Of a DNA stretch of 64,000 nucleotides, positions 1 through 15,300 are shown in pieces. The DNA lies in the NCBI GenBank assembly GCA_026168455.1, contig CM047431.1, positions 62,826,910 through 62,890,909 on the forward strand, given 5' to 3'. The notes beneath the pieces are model-generated. The model was given only the letters and a program-made list of their open reading frames with translations. It was not told the DNA's origin and did not search any database. Source of the stretch: Theocolax elegans. Lineage: Eukaryota; Arthropoda; Insecta; Hymenoptera; Cerocephalidae. The number at the start of each line of letters is the position of its first letter. The stretch's first letter is position 1. A program made the position numbers and the translations under genes.

Positions 1-370
1 ACAATGGATAGCAATAAATCGAGGGTGTTGTTACTAAAGAAGACGCAAGCGACGACGAGTAATGCGTATAGCGTCTAGAAAGAAAACGAGAGACAACTAA
101 CCGGCTCGCTTGCGCCACATATCCGTATTGTAAACTTAATTTACAAATTTTTAAGTGCAAATTAAACAATGTTTTCCATGACTGAATGTAAAATAAAAAG
201 ATGAATTTTTTTGTTGCATTTCGGTGATGAGGTGTATTTTCGTACATTCGTATAAATTAAAATAAATTTGAATATATAAATATATGTATATATATATATA
301 TATTTGTTTGGGTGTGTGTGCGTGAGTGTGTGTGTGTACATGTTTAAAGTAGTATCAATAATTCAATTAC
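1..370. other. VPS13 intron sequence with TA/TG microsatellite
   Basis: No exon that continues the VPS13 frame could be recognised here, so this is probably intronic. A TA-rich run followed by TG/GT repeats lies at about 270-340. The next VPS13 exon should lie beyond base 1, or is short and was not recognised. Confidence 0.5.
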
Positions 371-3300
371 CTGAATGTAAAATGGTTCAATTGTTTCAAT
401 CTTTGATCGAGGTTCACATTTCAACAGTTTAGTCATGGATACAGTTTTTTGAAGGTCTTTCCATATAAATGGTTCAACAGACACCATGTAACTGAAAATT
501 TAAATAACTTTCTAAGAAATAGATGTACACAAGTTATTAAATTTATGAATCATTATAAAACCTACCCCTCGATACTAAAGAACAACCAGTATATATTTGT
601 CGGAGTGTATACAACATCGAGTGGTAAATTTAATTTCTCATCTGGAAGAACAACTCCAACTTTCGTGACTTCGTTTCCTCGTTTCGTCATGTAATAAACT
701 GACACTGGTTCGGAGAAGTGATTGTGTACCTAAATATAAAATAACATTAACACTAAGTTGAATTAAAATTTGTATGTATGTATTTAATAAACTTTTTGTC
801 TACCTGTAAAATACTTCGTAATGTAACGATTGTACTACCATCTTCGACGATGACGTCCGAAATTATACCCCACTCTTCTGAACCATCCTTTCGGTACTTT
901 AAAGAGAAAAATCGTTTGTCTGCTCTTAACACTGGAATTTCAAGTCTGCTTTCGATACCTTTGAACTTTAATAGAATTATTTAATAAACATTCAGTAATT
1001 TTATGCAACTCTAAAAAATGATATAAAGTACCGAAATGACAAATTTACTAATGCCTTTATCTTTAACTGTATCAGCTTTCAATTGTTCCAAAAGATGAAT
1101 GTCAACTTTGACTTTAGATGCCAACTCCACCGATGCACCAGATTCCAAGAAAACTTCAGCATAAGTAACTTTGTCGTTTTTCAGATTATTTTCGTTATCT
1201 ACGACCTACAAATAAATGTACGTAGTATTAGTAAATTGCTTATAAAAGTATGTACATATAAAATTTCACTATAACGCACCTTAAAATGACTATTTTCTAA
1301 ATCTAACGTAATGTCCAGACCTGTCTCATTTTTCAAAATGTAAGGTGCGACGTTTACCGTTGACGACGATTTACTTCCAACTTCCATAGCAGTTGAAAAC
1401 GCATTTCCAAGCTGTTTTAATACATCCAAGCAAGTTTTAGTCACCGTTACTTCGAGATTTTCCTAAAGAGTGGAGAACACGTTTTTAGAATACGCAAATA
1501 ATAACAAGACAAAAAAAGATACTAATAAAATAATTGTTTTTCTTACAGATGACAATATATCAATTGACATTTTTGTCTTTTGATTAAAATCGTCGGGCTC
1601 GTTATCTGAAATTGGACTGAATGCTGCTGCAGAATCAGCTCCAACGTCGTTGAATTGAATCTAATAAAAACATAATAATAATCAATAATACAAACTATTA
1701 ATTTTCTATGTTCAAATTTCTAAATATTACAATAAATAATGTGACTACAAAAATACTAAATTTAATTGAGTTATATTATTATATTTACTTTAGCTTTGAG
1801 CTCCCAAGGGGTCGACGTGCGTTTTCCATTTTGAATTGCTTCCATTGGTTCGATCAACGGTTCCCACAAAGCTAATCTGCTATTATAGTAGGCCATGACT
1901 ACTGACATCGTTGCATCAACACTCATCTAGAAAATACGATTAATTAATTAATTCTTTGATTAATTGATCAGAAAAAGAAATTAATTGAAATAAACATTAC
2001 CGTGTTGGTGCTCCAATCGTTGACATTACTCTGGAAACCAAGATGAAGAAGTAACATAGGCAAAGTTTTATTACCAACACCAGCTTCAAGAGTAAGTAAA
2101 ATTGTAGGTGCAGAAACAATAGCAAGTTCTGGTTTGTAAATCGATTTCGCATCTGTCTCTTCATCATCGGAAAATTGAAGATCCTCGCTAGCTTCCAATC
2201 CATACTCTAAGCAAAGAAAATGCTCTTTAATCTTAAGGAGATATGATAGTCAAATTACGGGGATCTACTTTTAAACACTCTAAAATGTTCTGCAATTATC
2301 GTACTAAAAATTTGGAAAAATTCATACATGACACTTAAGTAATATAGAAGCTAACAGAGATTTTTTTGAAATAATTAATTTTAAATAAATTAAAAATTAA
2401 TAACTACTTTTCGTCGGTAATGATTAGGTGAAAAAATTATCCCTGTGTCTGCATGAAAATTTCGATCACTTAGTGATAAAAAAATTTAAAAAAAAATCAT
2501 ACGTACTATTCAAAGCAAGTCGAAGAGCGTTACAGAGATTTTTTGAAAAAAGTCAACCCATTGTTAATTAAAAAATAAATAGGGATTTCTGAGCAAAAAA
2601 GATGAATTTTACATTTAATTTAAAAAATATGCAATTTTATGCAATACCAAAATACAGAAGCCCTAGATAATTAAATAATTAATCGCAGATTCTACAAAGT
2701 TCTAGATCAATACACCAAGGAAACCCTAAAAAATTTCTACACCGAAAAATCACGGGAATTCGTACATTTTAGGTGCATAAATTTTTTTGGATATCCTTGT
2801 TGTATTAACTTAAGACTTTGTAGACTTACTTATTATTATCTAGTGCTTCTGTATTTGGATTTTGCATAAAAATGCATATTTTTTTAAATAAATGTAAAAA
2901 TTGTCATTTTTACTCAAGTCAGTAACCTACTGGGTATACTAATTATATTTACCAGTTTTGAGGAACCAATAATCGGTTTCTTGAAATGGTTTAATAATCC
3001 AAAGACCTTCGTGATTAGGTTCAGGTTTTTTCACTTCGCCATCCCCTTCTTCTTTCTTAGTTGCTGATTGCAGCACTCGATTTAAAATTTCAATTACACC
3101 TGCAACAGTTTATCGACAATGTGTTGAATAATTTTTTCTTTTTGAAGACAAAGTTACACTAATTTGTTTACCTGGAGATACCGAAATGTGAATATCTGTG
3201 CTGCAAATATCGATATGTAAACCTTTGCCTTCGGGAGTTGAACCTGCTATACTAATACTGGTTGGTCGCAGCACCTGTTATATAGGGTTTAATTATTAAT

Positions 3301-6300
3301 TAAAATAAAATACAATTTCGAAATTATATCAGAAGATAAAATATTATTATATTAAATAAATTTTACTTGATATATCCAATCAGCTCTTTTTGCAGGATTG
3401 TAAATTCCAGCGAGAATCGAGAGGTCTTTGATCGATCCTGAGATTACTTGATGATCACCCATTAGTCGTACTTTTAACAGTATTTCAGTCTACAAGATAG
3501 GTTTATAAATATATATAATGTAAAAGTATAATTCGTATAACAACAAAAAATCAATCTTACATTTAAAACAATGCAATTGGAATCAATATTATCCATATCT
3601 TCCAGAAGTATGATATCTGGCTTTTCAACGTGTAAATTTATAGTCATCATCGTGTCCGATGAAGCAGGTGGTGGTTGAGGTGCTTTCTTTTTTGCTATTA
3701 TTTCACCTTTTTGAGAAGTTTGTAGAGCAGCTTGTTGCGGAGCCGCAGGACCGCTCGTGAAGAAATCCTTTATTTTCAGTAAATAATCTAAAGAGACTAT
3801 AATACTGAAAGAGAATACGCGAACATCCACTGTAAAAATTAAAGTTAAGAATGATGAATTTAATGTCTTGGATAAGTTCGTTAAATTGATAAAACGAATA
3901 ACCAAATCCCTACCAAACATGTCATTAGGTCCTTTCCTAATGGTAACGTCCAACATGCTTCTGGCAGGTTTGGAATCATCTTCGTTGATACTAATCATTT
4001 TTGGTACTTCTGTTGTTCTCTCCATTATTCTGATTAAAGAACCTTTTCTGTTATGTCGAGTATCATCGAGAGTACAATTCATAAGTAAGACCGAAGTGGC
4101 TAGCAGTCCATCTGTGAACATTCGACCCTTTAGTGCCAAGTACGTCAAGCCAAATTTAGCCAAACTGCATTCTGGGTGATGAAGGGGTGAATTTTGTGTT
4201 TTTAACTGTAACGTGAAATTGAATTATAAAATCATTTGACCAGTTAAAATATGAGAAAATAAATGAATAAACAAAAGCAACATACCATTCTGGAGCCACC
4301 TGTGAACAATTCAATGACTAAGCTGTCCATAATAAATTCGAATTTCACACTCGTTTGAACTTGACACTGTTCTTGCATATCGAAATGTTCAGGTTCTTTC
4401 ACGACTTCCACTTCTGCTTTAACTATAAATTAAAAAGCTTAATCAATTCAAATATAAGTAATGACACAGTAAAAATAAGAGTAGTTAAATATTAGGACGA
4501 TTGGTCAATCAAAATATTAGTTATTCAGTATATTTTTTGTTCAGTAATTGATATATTATTTTCCAATTAAGTATATTAAACAATTGATAAATAAAAATTT
4601 ATAGAAACAAATTGAAAACTTACCAGTAGAGGGAAAAGTAAATTCCTCGGTAAGAGTTTTACGATCACCTCGAGATACTGTACGTCCAGAACTTCCATCG
4701 TCAACAGTCTCTCCAAGATTTTCGGTAAGAGTAGACATGATCATGGCGTAATCTTCTTGATTTAACAATACATCGATACGTTTCAAACGACCTGACATTT
4801 CGATATCCGGGATTCCACGGAACCATGCTACCGAAAGGTTTCGCTTGATTTGAAGAATGAAACTGACTGGTTGTAATAATAGCACCTCGTTCTCCGCTAT
4901 GAAATTCGCTTTGTTCAATCGTACTCTGAAAAATTAGATCGTGAATGATTTATTTAACGTTATAATCTTTTAATTTTATGTTGTCCAACCTTGTTGCCTA
5001 CTTAAAAATTAATTTTCCAAACACTCACCTAGAGAGTTTTAAATTTAACAATTCTACGTTCATTTCATCGACAATTGGGTATGTGCCTGATGTTGTTTCT
5101 ACCTCAATTTTCTTCAACACATTGCTAACTGTAAGGTTACCCATATCCAACATTAAACAATGCTCGCTCTTTGTATTCATTGGAACGTATATCACTGGCG
5201 CCTGTAAAGAAAAAAAACAATCTATCAAACAAAAAATAAATAAATAGATATTGGGTTTTATTCATTGTTACATTGAATAAAATAGTCTTAGAACATTTTA
5301 CATATTAGAATTATTTAATTGAAGTATGTCTTCAAATACTTAATTGTTTAATAAATATATTCAATAAGTGAAAAACTCACCTTCAATTTCACAGACAATT
5401 CAATACGAGTAGCTCTCTCATGTACATCCTTTATGTTAGTTTTAGCTACTTCGGCAGCTGCCGCAGAAGCTTCTGCTATCGCTTCTTGTGCAGCTTGGAA
5501 GTTGTTTAAGAAATTCATCACCGACGTTACAAAGGAATTTAAAAAGACAATTCTATGACAACCCATGGTAATGGTAATAGACATGTTGTTTTTGTCTACA
5601 TCATTTGGTTCAATATTATTCATTATTGCCTCAACTTGCAAGGATTCGGATCCTTCTACCGATACGATCTATAGGAACGCAAACAATAAAAAATTATTAA
5701 CTTTCTTTACCAATATATCGTATTTCTTGATAAACTTACATTTCTATATATGGAGGAGGCATTGAGATCCTTAATATTTATGGAACTAAGTTGAACATTG
5801 GCTGTTGAATGAGAAACCTTCATGATGTAACCTGCTCTAAGTCCTTCTATATAAAACGCACTGATATCTCGTAAATCGTTCATCATTTTGAGACTGATTG
5901 TTCCGATTTTAGCAGTCACTTTTAAATCTGTTACTTCGACTGAAGTTCTCTTACGCCCTACAATGAGATTCAACAAATGTAGATTTTTAATTTCATTTTG
6001 CTTACGGCAATCGAATTTACTCACGAGAAATAGTTTCCTTCTGTTTTTGAAATTGCTCCTTAATGAACATAGAAGTGTCTTCTTGAATCGTTGTCAAATG
6101 ACCAACTCTGCTTACAGTTTGTTGGGTTTTTTTTTCTTGCAAAGTAGTCGTTGCGGCGGTGATGTTATCCTTAAAATTTTTTATATTTTTTTTACAATAT
6201 ACTATATTCAAAATTTTCAAATTAAAAAACTATCATCTCTTACTTGCACGTTTGTTAAAAAGTGAAGGACATTTATCAAAGCCTCCTGATGCAGCAAAAC

Positions 6301-9300
6301 ATCCAAAGTTGTGAATTCCAATTGTAACGAATTCACAATTGAACCCTGTCTTGCAAACTCAGGTGAACGCTTGTTCATCTAAAAATGAGTAAGAAAATAT
6401 TTAAGCGATAAAACATTTTGTTCGTTGATAGTATTTGTGTAAAGATGAAAATGGTTACATTAATAAATTGAATGATTATGAGATACTCTTCGCTTCCAGA
6501 TGACATAGGAGTATTAATCATGAATATTTCTCCTGTATCGTGATGTTGTTTAACTTGAACACCTCCCAATCTAAGCATCACTTCTTGAGTAAACGTTCGT
6601 TGCCACAATTCTGCTTCCAATTGTAACATTTCACATCGAATAAACGGAGACGTTTTCGCTTCCTCTTCTTGCTTCGCGATTGTTAATATAAATTCTGCAA
6701 ATTTTTTTATGTTTAATTAATATTAAATAGTAATTTAAAGCCCACAAAATCAATTTTTTTACCTTTCATAACGAATTTAGCTTCCAAATCCGTAGTTTGC
6801 TTCATTAAACTCGAGACAGTTTCATCTCGTTTTTTTCCTTGCAGACTCGTTAACTCTTTGAACAATGACAATTGGGATGATGATTTCGACTGTAATGTAT
6901 ATCGGTATTGATATTCACATTTCAATAAGAAATAATTAATTTTAAAAATATATATACACTTGTATTTACTAACTAGAGAAACACGGGGTAGTTGGGAAGG
7001 TGTCTCGTCCTCTGGTAATGGTATACTTTGTACAATCGCTAAACCTTCGAGTAACCGATTTTCTGAAAAAACAATTGGATTATACGCGTAGTAATATTTA
7101 ACGAATATAAAAAAATTATGTTTATACCTGTTATACTGATAGATACAGATGGCAAATGACCAATTAATCTAGTTTTTGGTAAGAGTGGATCGTCATTAAC
7201 TAAACATTTGTGGAATTGAACTTCCAAAGATGTAGGTTGTAATACTTGCATCGGACTAATTGTATTACTGGTCAAAGCATCTCGCCAATTCTCATTTGGC
7301 AATGATATAAGGGCCTGTTATCCACCCAAAAAATTCAAAAGAAGCAAGTATTAAAATCTGAAATAAAATGTACATGATTGTTTTTAAAAAGCTTTTGCCG
7401 TACTTGAAAGTTAACTATTTTCAAAACGAATTTGTCGTAGCTGTATTGACGAAGGTGAGCTAAAATGTCTTCTTCCGTTTTGCCCATGCTCACTAGCTGC
7501 TTAACGCTAAGGTGCGAAGTATTGTCCTTTGGTTTTTCTAGCGAGTGCATCTTGAAACTTCCGAGATTTATTACGAATAATGATTCGTTACCGTTGTAAA
7601 ATCCACCATGAGGAATTATAAGTTGTGGCGCTTGTAAATCGACCTACGACAAGTATCGTAAATATCAATATTCAAAAACTATGAAATTCAATAATACTAA
7701 AAATATTTCAAATATCAGTAGTAAGCAAATTTGACATCTCTGCTCGTGAGATATTCTAATACGTTCACTCAATAAAAAATCATATTAAAAATAATTAATA
7801 TACCTGAATATCAAGTGCAGCATGCTTTTGAATCGCGTATTCTAAACCTAAAGCCGATACTTCTTTCAAATTTTCAAGTCGCTCGGCTGCAGCAGCTTGT
7901 AACCTATTAATACAAATTCTCTTTTACACACAAAGTCGAAGTAAATCATCCAAATAAAGTGAGATTCACTTACTGATTTAACGTCGATTGATTTTGTACT
8001 TTAAACAGTTTTATCAATTCAATGATTGTTTGAGCATCGTACACTATGTGCACCGACGTAGATTTAATAATGATTCTGTCACCACAAAGTTTGTCCAAGG
8101 GATTTTTTTCATAAGAAACTGAAAATAATTCATTTTCAGAATCCGCATCTTGAGTTGAATTGAATAATGAAGGCACTTTTTCTCCTTGTTTTACACCAAG
8201 CAACTTTAGTTCATTTATAGAAGCAGTCACTCTGTAATATACATTATTTTCAAGTTAATAATTAAGAAATAAAAGAGTAACGTAATTGACAGATTAAATT
8301 AATAACGTAAAATACTAACAAAATTGCGTTAGCCGAAGGCCTAGATTTGAAACCAGCTTTCACTCCGTTAAGTTGTAGGTTTAGAACTTCAGGGTGCTCC
8401 TTATCGGTGTCCGACAGTAAAATTTGTAAACCGTGTAAGAAAAATCTGGTATCTATCATTTCGTACGTTTCAGGATAATGAGCTGGAGCACTATTTTCTT
8501 GATAATCGATAGCTCTGTAAAGTTTTTCTTTCTCTTGCGGTGTCATTGCTTCCTCGAACTTTTTCACTAAAAAACAAATTTAAAAAATAAGATTTTTACT
8601 ATTATTTAGATATTTAATTTTAAATATTAATTTTGTTGTTTAATAATAATTAATGCTTACTTATAGCAGCAGCTGTGTTTAATTCTTGAACTTGTTCCTC
8701 CTGAGGTGTTCCCCATAAAAATCCAAACCAACCTCTTTTAGCTTTCATATCTTTTTCTTTTTCTGCCAATCTTTCAACCTAAAATTTGTATTATTATTAT
8801 CGCCATTACATTCGTCTTAAGTACTATTGATGCTAAATAAATTAAAACCATTTTACCTCCATTTCAATTTGTTGACGAATGATAACAAGATTAAAAATAT
8901 CTAATATTTTTTCGTGCTCTTCTAGCTGACATTCGATTTCTTTGGTCGGATTTTTGGTCGTTAATTTCGTTTGATAAATTTGTGCATAACTTCGACATGT
9001 ATCCCTGTGACGTTTCATATGATTCCAATCCCAATTTCTTTGAGCCCTTCTCACTTGTTCCTCCAATATGCAAGTATACGCGAAACGCCACCTGCGCAAA
9101 GGTAAATCAGTCGTAAATATCGATTATAAGTAACAAATAATTAAATAAAAATAAAAGATAAGCGAACCATTCTTTGTAATGACCGCGATAAGATGTCAAA
9201 TTCGGTCTATATTTTCTATAAGGTGCGGCATTTCTCGCTTGCTCCAAACCCTCGCCCATTTGCATGAGAGTCTGATATTGTCGTTTAGTCAAACCCTACT

Positions 9301-12300
9301 CTCAACCTTTGCATTTCAAGATCCAAAAAGACTTTGGGTATCGTATAATTGCTACCGTCGGTCTCTGGCTTTGGATTCAATTTCAATTTAGCCTTTACAT
9401 TTATCGGGCCCAGTACTGAAAAAGGAAGAAGTCGGGACGTTGATATCGCATGTATCAGTTTTACTCCGGTGTTCTACACGATTTTCATTCTCTCTGCCTT
9501 ATCGACGTTTCATATCTCGTTAAATTGAACATCATTAAAAAGAAGAATTAATTCAGAAAATTTTAAGTTTGTCGCACTTTGCTTAGAAGTAATCTGCGCT
9601 TATGCAAAATATTTAGTATAAGATTTATAATTTATTTATTTACCAGTATAAAATTACAAACATTATATAAATATCATATTGGAGCTCTCACGAAGATAAA
9701 ATAAATATATCTGTACATAGAACCAGTATATAAAAATGAAAAAGTTAAAAGTAAATAAAAGTAATATAATATGAAGAACCAAAATAATAAAGAATAATAC
9801 AAATATTTGCCTTACAACCAGTATTATTACGGCACATTAGTTAGTGCATGGCACTTCTTTATCAATAACAAATAAACATAAATATATAAATGTAGCTGTT
9901 GTTGTAGCGTATCTGATGATTCTGAAAAGTAAATGAATATTACTCTCGAAAATTTCGTATACAGATGAGAAGTTAATTAAAGAAAATATTAATGAACTAA
10001 TAGAGCGATATTAATCATTGCCGTGTTTAAAGTTTATATAGATTTTATCGTGATACTTTTAGTCGATAAGGTAGGGAGAGAGTAAAAGTGCAGATAATTC
10101 AGGTCCTCAACAAGAATGAGCTTACGATGATGATAATCTTGAGGTACGTAGTCGGCAGTAGCTATGCTTTCGGAAAATATTTGCAGATACTTGGATTTCG
10201 GCTCCGTACTGAATTGCTTCGGCGAAGGATTAAGATAGACCGCGAAACCATCCATTGTGCACAACTGAACGAATTATGAAAATTCGTAAATAAAAATGCA
10301 ACAAGTATACAAGTATACAAGTATACAATAATAACGCATGAAATTTGTAATTACTTTAAAGATCTGTTGAATGGCGTACATGTCCTTTAAATTGCCGGTG
10401 GTCGACCACGTATTGTCGCAACTCTCCAAAGCGAATCGATTTAAAGTGAAACCAACTGAAAACGGATACTCCTTGAACGAGACTCGATCCTCGTATCTGA
10501 CGTGTATTCGATTGATTTCAACGTGTATGTTCTTGATCATGCGAGCGATCAGCTTCTCCATCATCGAATCGTCGACCTTGTCTTGATCTGAAACGATCGT
10601 AAGGTCAGTTGGATTTATTTGCAATATTGCACGAATCGTTAAAATTTAATTAAACCTCTCGTATTTACTTTTCAATTCGGCTAGCTGCTTATTTTTCTCA
10701 ACTCGCGCGATCTCGGCGCGTTTCGCTTCGAATTGAGCTTTCGCCTCTTTCTCCGCATCGTATGCAACTTGACTAGTTGGTACCACGAGGATGAACAGTT
10801 CTTCGATTATCGCGTCGATTTGCCCATTCCACATATCCTTGAATGGGATTTTTAGTACCAGTTTACCTAATAAAAATCTCGCATCAATCATTTCAAAATT
10901 TAACGAAACCTAAGTTAACGGTGCCATAGTCAATATTTATCCTCCCTACCTTACCGGCAATCGTGTTTATTAGTAATAAATTTGTAAATAAAACAGTATG
11001 TGAAAAAATAAGAGAAGAGGCGCCTTCGTTTATGAATAATCTAACTGTGTGCTGAATTTCAGATTAAAATTATATTGCGTTTTTGAGAAAAGTCTTACCA
11101 AAAATCTGAACCTAACCTCAACGAGGTGAAAATATTTGATATTTTTGGTAAGACTTTTCTCGAAAACGCAATTATCTTTTAATCTAAAATTCAGCACACA
11201 GTTAGATTGTCAATAAACGAAGGCGCCTCTTCTCTTATTTTTTCACATACTGTTCTACTTTTTTATTAATTAATCATCAAAAATTGAGTATGGAACCCCC
11301 TTAAGATGACAACCATGGGTTTCATTATAAATAATACATAATTTATACTAATTTTATAAATTAGTATAAATAAATTATTTCTCGTGAGTTGCCATTATAG
11401 ATTATTCATTTTATATATATGCGTGCACTTCATGCACAAGTTCATCGAGTCGCGTATAATTTTATAGTGATAGTAAAACATGTTTTTTTTTTATTATTTT
11501 TAACGTCGCTCTTTTTATGCTCCCAAAAACATGTTTTTAATCCTCTTAAATTCAATATAATTACATAAAATATAAATATATAAAATGTTTATTTAAAAAA
11601 TTATTTATCTGTCCAATAAAACAGAAAGAAAATTTGCTACATGCGTGAAACGAATATATCGCTAATTTTTTATATTGACATTAAGTTTCCTTTTTTTCTA
11701 ATTTTTTTCCCCTAAATTATTGAGATTTTTGCGTAGCGGCATATCTTGATTTTAATACCCAATCGTTACGGAAGAAAAAGTCATTTTTACTAATTAAAAT
11801 TTGATCATTTTGATACATTTGCGTTCCGTAAGTTTTTGCTTGCATCACTGAACAAACTAATTTTTAGTTTTATACAATTTTCAGGTTTTCGAAAGTAGAT
11901 CTCTGTAATGCACATCATCGGTAATAAAATTGAGCACCAGCGATAATACACCCAAAATATAATATTAATTTAAAAATCAGAAAAATATCCATATGTTTAG
12001 CACGAAATAAATAGAATGATTTTGACAAAATGATTATTTTTTTAAAGATTATACAATAAAATAAAATAATTTACCTAGTCGACCATATTCGAGTTTTATA
12101 GGTAAATCTAGCATATCCAGTGCGCTCTCCTTTATCAACAAATCCCTGAGGACTACATCGCCTGCAAAAAAAGAAAGGTGAATCACGCATCATGTAAATC
12201 ATCGTAGGTGTTTCTTTTTATATTATTCTCATACTACCAGATTTAGTAACATAGAAAAATGTGATTATCGATCAGATTGGTTTGACTTTGAAGTACGATC

Positions 12301-15300
12301 GTCCTTTATACGATTATTCCACAATTATATATAGGTATATATATATTAGGAGGAATTCTTAAGTATCATATATTACTTTTTGCCACGAGGAAAAGAGACC
12401 GATCTAAGCGAATTTCGGAAGAGAGCCTTGAAATAAACGATAATATTAAAATAATCCGATGAGAGACTTTCCCAATTATTCGTGGCAATAAAAAAAACGG
12501 TCTCCTCGACAGTTGTAAAGTGAAGACAACTCAAAAAAAAGGAGATGTTAATTTATGGAAGAAAAATAATAATAATAATATCGTAACGCCAGACCGCGGA
12601 CGTAGCGATAAAAATTTACGGCATAACTGCACGAATTAATCGAATTTGAATGTTAATAACACTCGTGCACAGTACATACTTATTGTTAGTTATGAGCTTT
12701 GTCACGAAGAAAAGGATGATAGTGATTTACGAGAGCAACGACGACAATCTATACATACGTTTTTCTTATTGTCACATGTAGAAAGTAATGCGGTAATTAA
12801 TATTTATAATTAATTAATCGATATAAACGATGGTAATATTACTAATTTCTATGATTGGAGTAAATTTACACCTGCGCGCGGAACAATTATTATCTTTTAA
12901 AATCTACGCGTATATAAGTGTATATATATATATATATGGGTGGTTTCTCTGTGACATCGAAGATGAAAAAAATAATAATTGGCTATAACTGTGGGAATAT
13001 GTTGTAGAGGTATCCAGTAGTTCTCCTGAATTTTTCAGATTTTTTCTATGCCATTATTTTAAGTTACGGAGAGTCAAAGTTGACATTTTACCACTTTTTT
13101 GCATTATATGCCCATTTTCATGAATTTTTAGCTCCCAGGGGATGCATTTTTCACTAAAAACATAAGTATCACTTTTTTTGTAAAATTTTCCGAACTTTTC
13201 ATTAAAAATACTTTTAAAGACATAAATGTATGCTGTCACACTCTTGCAAGCCATTTAAACCTTAAATAGTGAAAATCTCGCATGGATCAATCATTTCAAA
13301 ATTTAACGAAACCTAAGTTAAGATGACAACCATGGGTTTCATTATAAATAATACATAATTTATACTAATTTTGTAAATTAGTATAAATAAATTATTTCTC
13401 GTGAGTTGCCATATAGATTATTCATTTTATATATATATGCGTGCACTTCATGCACAAGTTCATCGAGTCGCGTATAATTTTATAGTGATAGTAAAACATG
13501 TTTTTTTTTTATTATTTTAACGTCGCTCTTTTTATGCTCCCAAAAACATGTTTTTAATCCTCTTAAATTCAATATAATTACATAAAATATAAATACATAA
13601 AATGTTTATTTAAAAAATTATTTATCTGTCCAATAAAACAGAAAGAAAATTTGCTACATGCGTGAAACGAATATATCGCTAATTTTTTATATTGACATTA
13701 AGTTTCCTTTTTTTCTAATTTTTTTCCCCTAAATTATTGAGATTTTTGCGTAGCGGCATATCTTGATTTTAATACCCAATCGTTACCGAAGAAAAAGTCA
13801 TTTTTACTAATTAAAATTTGATCATTTTGATACATTTGCGTTCCGTAAGTTTTTGCTTGCATCACTGAACAAACTAATTTTTAGTTTTATACAATTTTCA
13901 GGTTTTCGAAAGTAGATCTCTGTAATGCACATCATCGGTAATAAAATTGAGCACCAGCGATAATACACCCAAAAATAATATTAATTTAAAAATCAGAAAA
14001 ATATCCATATGTTTAGCACGAAATAAATAGAATGATTTTGACAAAATGATTATTTTTTTAAAGCTTATACAATAAATAAACTAATTTACCTAGTCGACCC
14101 ATATTCGAGTTTTATAGGTAAATCTAGCATATCCAGTGCGCTCTCCTTTATCAACAAATCCCTGAGGACTACATCGCCTGCAAAAAAAGATAAGGTGAAT
14201 CACGCATCATGTAAATCATCGTAGGTGTTTTCTTTTTATATTATTCTCATACTCCCAGATTTAGTAACATAGAAAAATGTGATTATCGATCAGATGGTTG
14301 ACTTTGAAGTACGATCGTCCTTTATACGATTATTCCACCATTATATATAGGTATATATATATTAGGAGGAATTTTATGATCATATATTACTTTTTGCCAC
14401 GAGGAAAAGAGACCGATCTAAGCGAATTTCGGAAGAGAGCCTTGAAATAAACGATAATATTAAAATAATCCGATTGAAAGCCTTCCCAATTATCGTGGCA
14501 ATAAAAAAAACGGTCTCCTCGACGAGTTGTAAAGTGAAGACAACTCAAAAAAAAGGAGTTGTTAATTTATGGAAGAAAAATAATAATAATAATATCGTAA
14601 CGCCAGACCGCGGACGTAGCGATAAAAATTTACGGCATAACTGCACGAATTAATCGAATTTGAATGTTAATAACACTCGTGCACAGTACATACTTATTGT
14701 TAGTTATGAGCTTTGTCACGAAGAAAAGGATGATAGTGATTTACGAGAGCAACGACGACAATCTATACATACGTTTTTCTTATTGTCACATGTAGAAAGT
14801 AATGCGGTAATTAATATTTATAATAATTAATCGATATAAACGATGGTAATATTACTAATTTCTATGATTGGAGTAAATTTACACCTGCGCGCGGAACAAT
14901 TATTATCTTTTAAAATCTACGCGTATATATATATATATATATATATGGGTGGTTCTCTGTGACATCGAAGATGAAAAAAATAAATATTGCTATAACTGTG
15001 GGAATATGTTGTAGAGGTATCCAGTAGTTCTCCTGAATTTTTTCAGATTTTTTCTATGCCATTATTTTAAGTTACGGAGAGTCAAAGTTGACATTTTACC
15101 ACTTTTTTGCATTATATGCCCATTTTCATGAATTTTTAGCTCCCAGGGGATGCATTTTTCACTAAAAACATAAGTATCACTTTTTTTGTAAAATTTTCCG
15201 AACTTTTCATTAAAAATACTTTTAAAGACATAAATGTATGCTGTCACACTCTTGCAAGCCATTTAAACCTTAAATAGTGAAAATCAGCAATTCTGCTCCG

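Noticed and set aside
1..125. Possible further VPS13 exon near the left edge (hydrophobic minus-strand frame)
   Set aside because: No frame matches the expected VPS13 continuation, and splice phase could not be made to fit.
3868..4179. 103-codon plus-strand ORF
   Set aside because: Exact antisense of VPS13 exon 3914-4205, which is supported by phase and family similarity.
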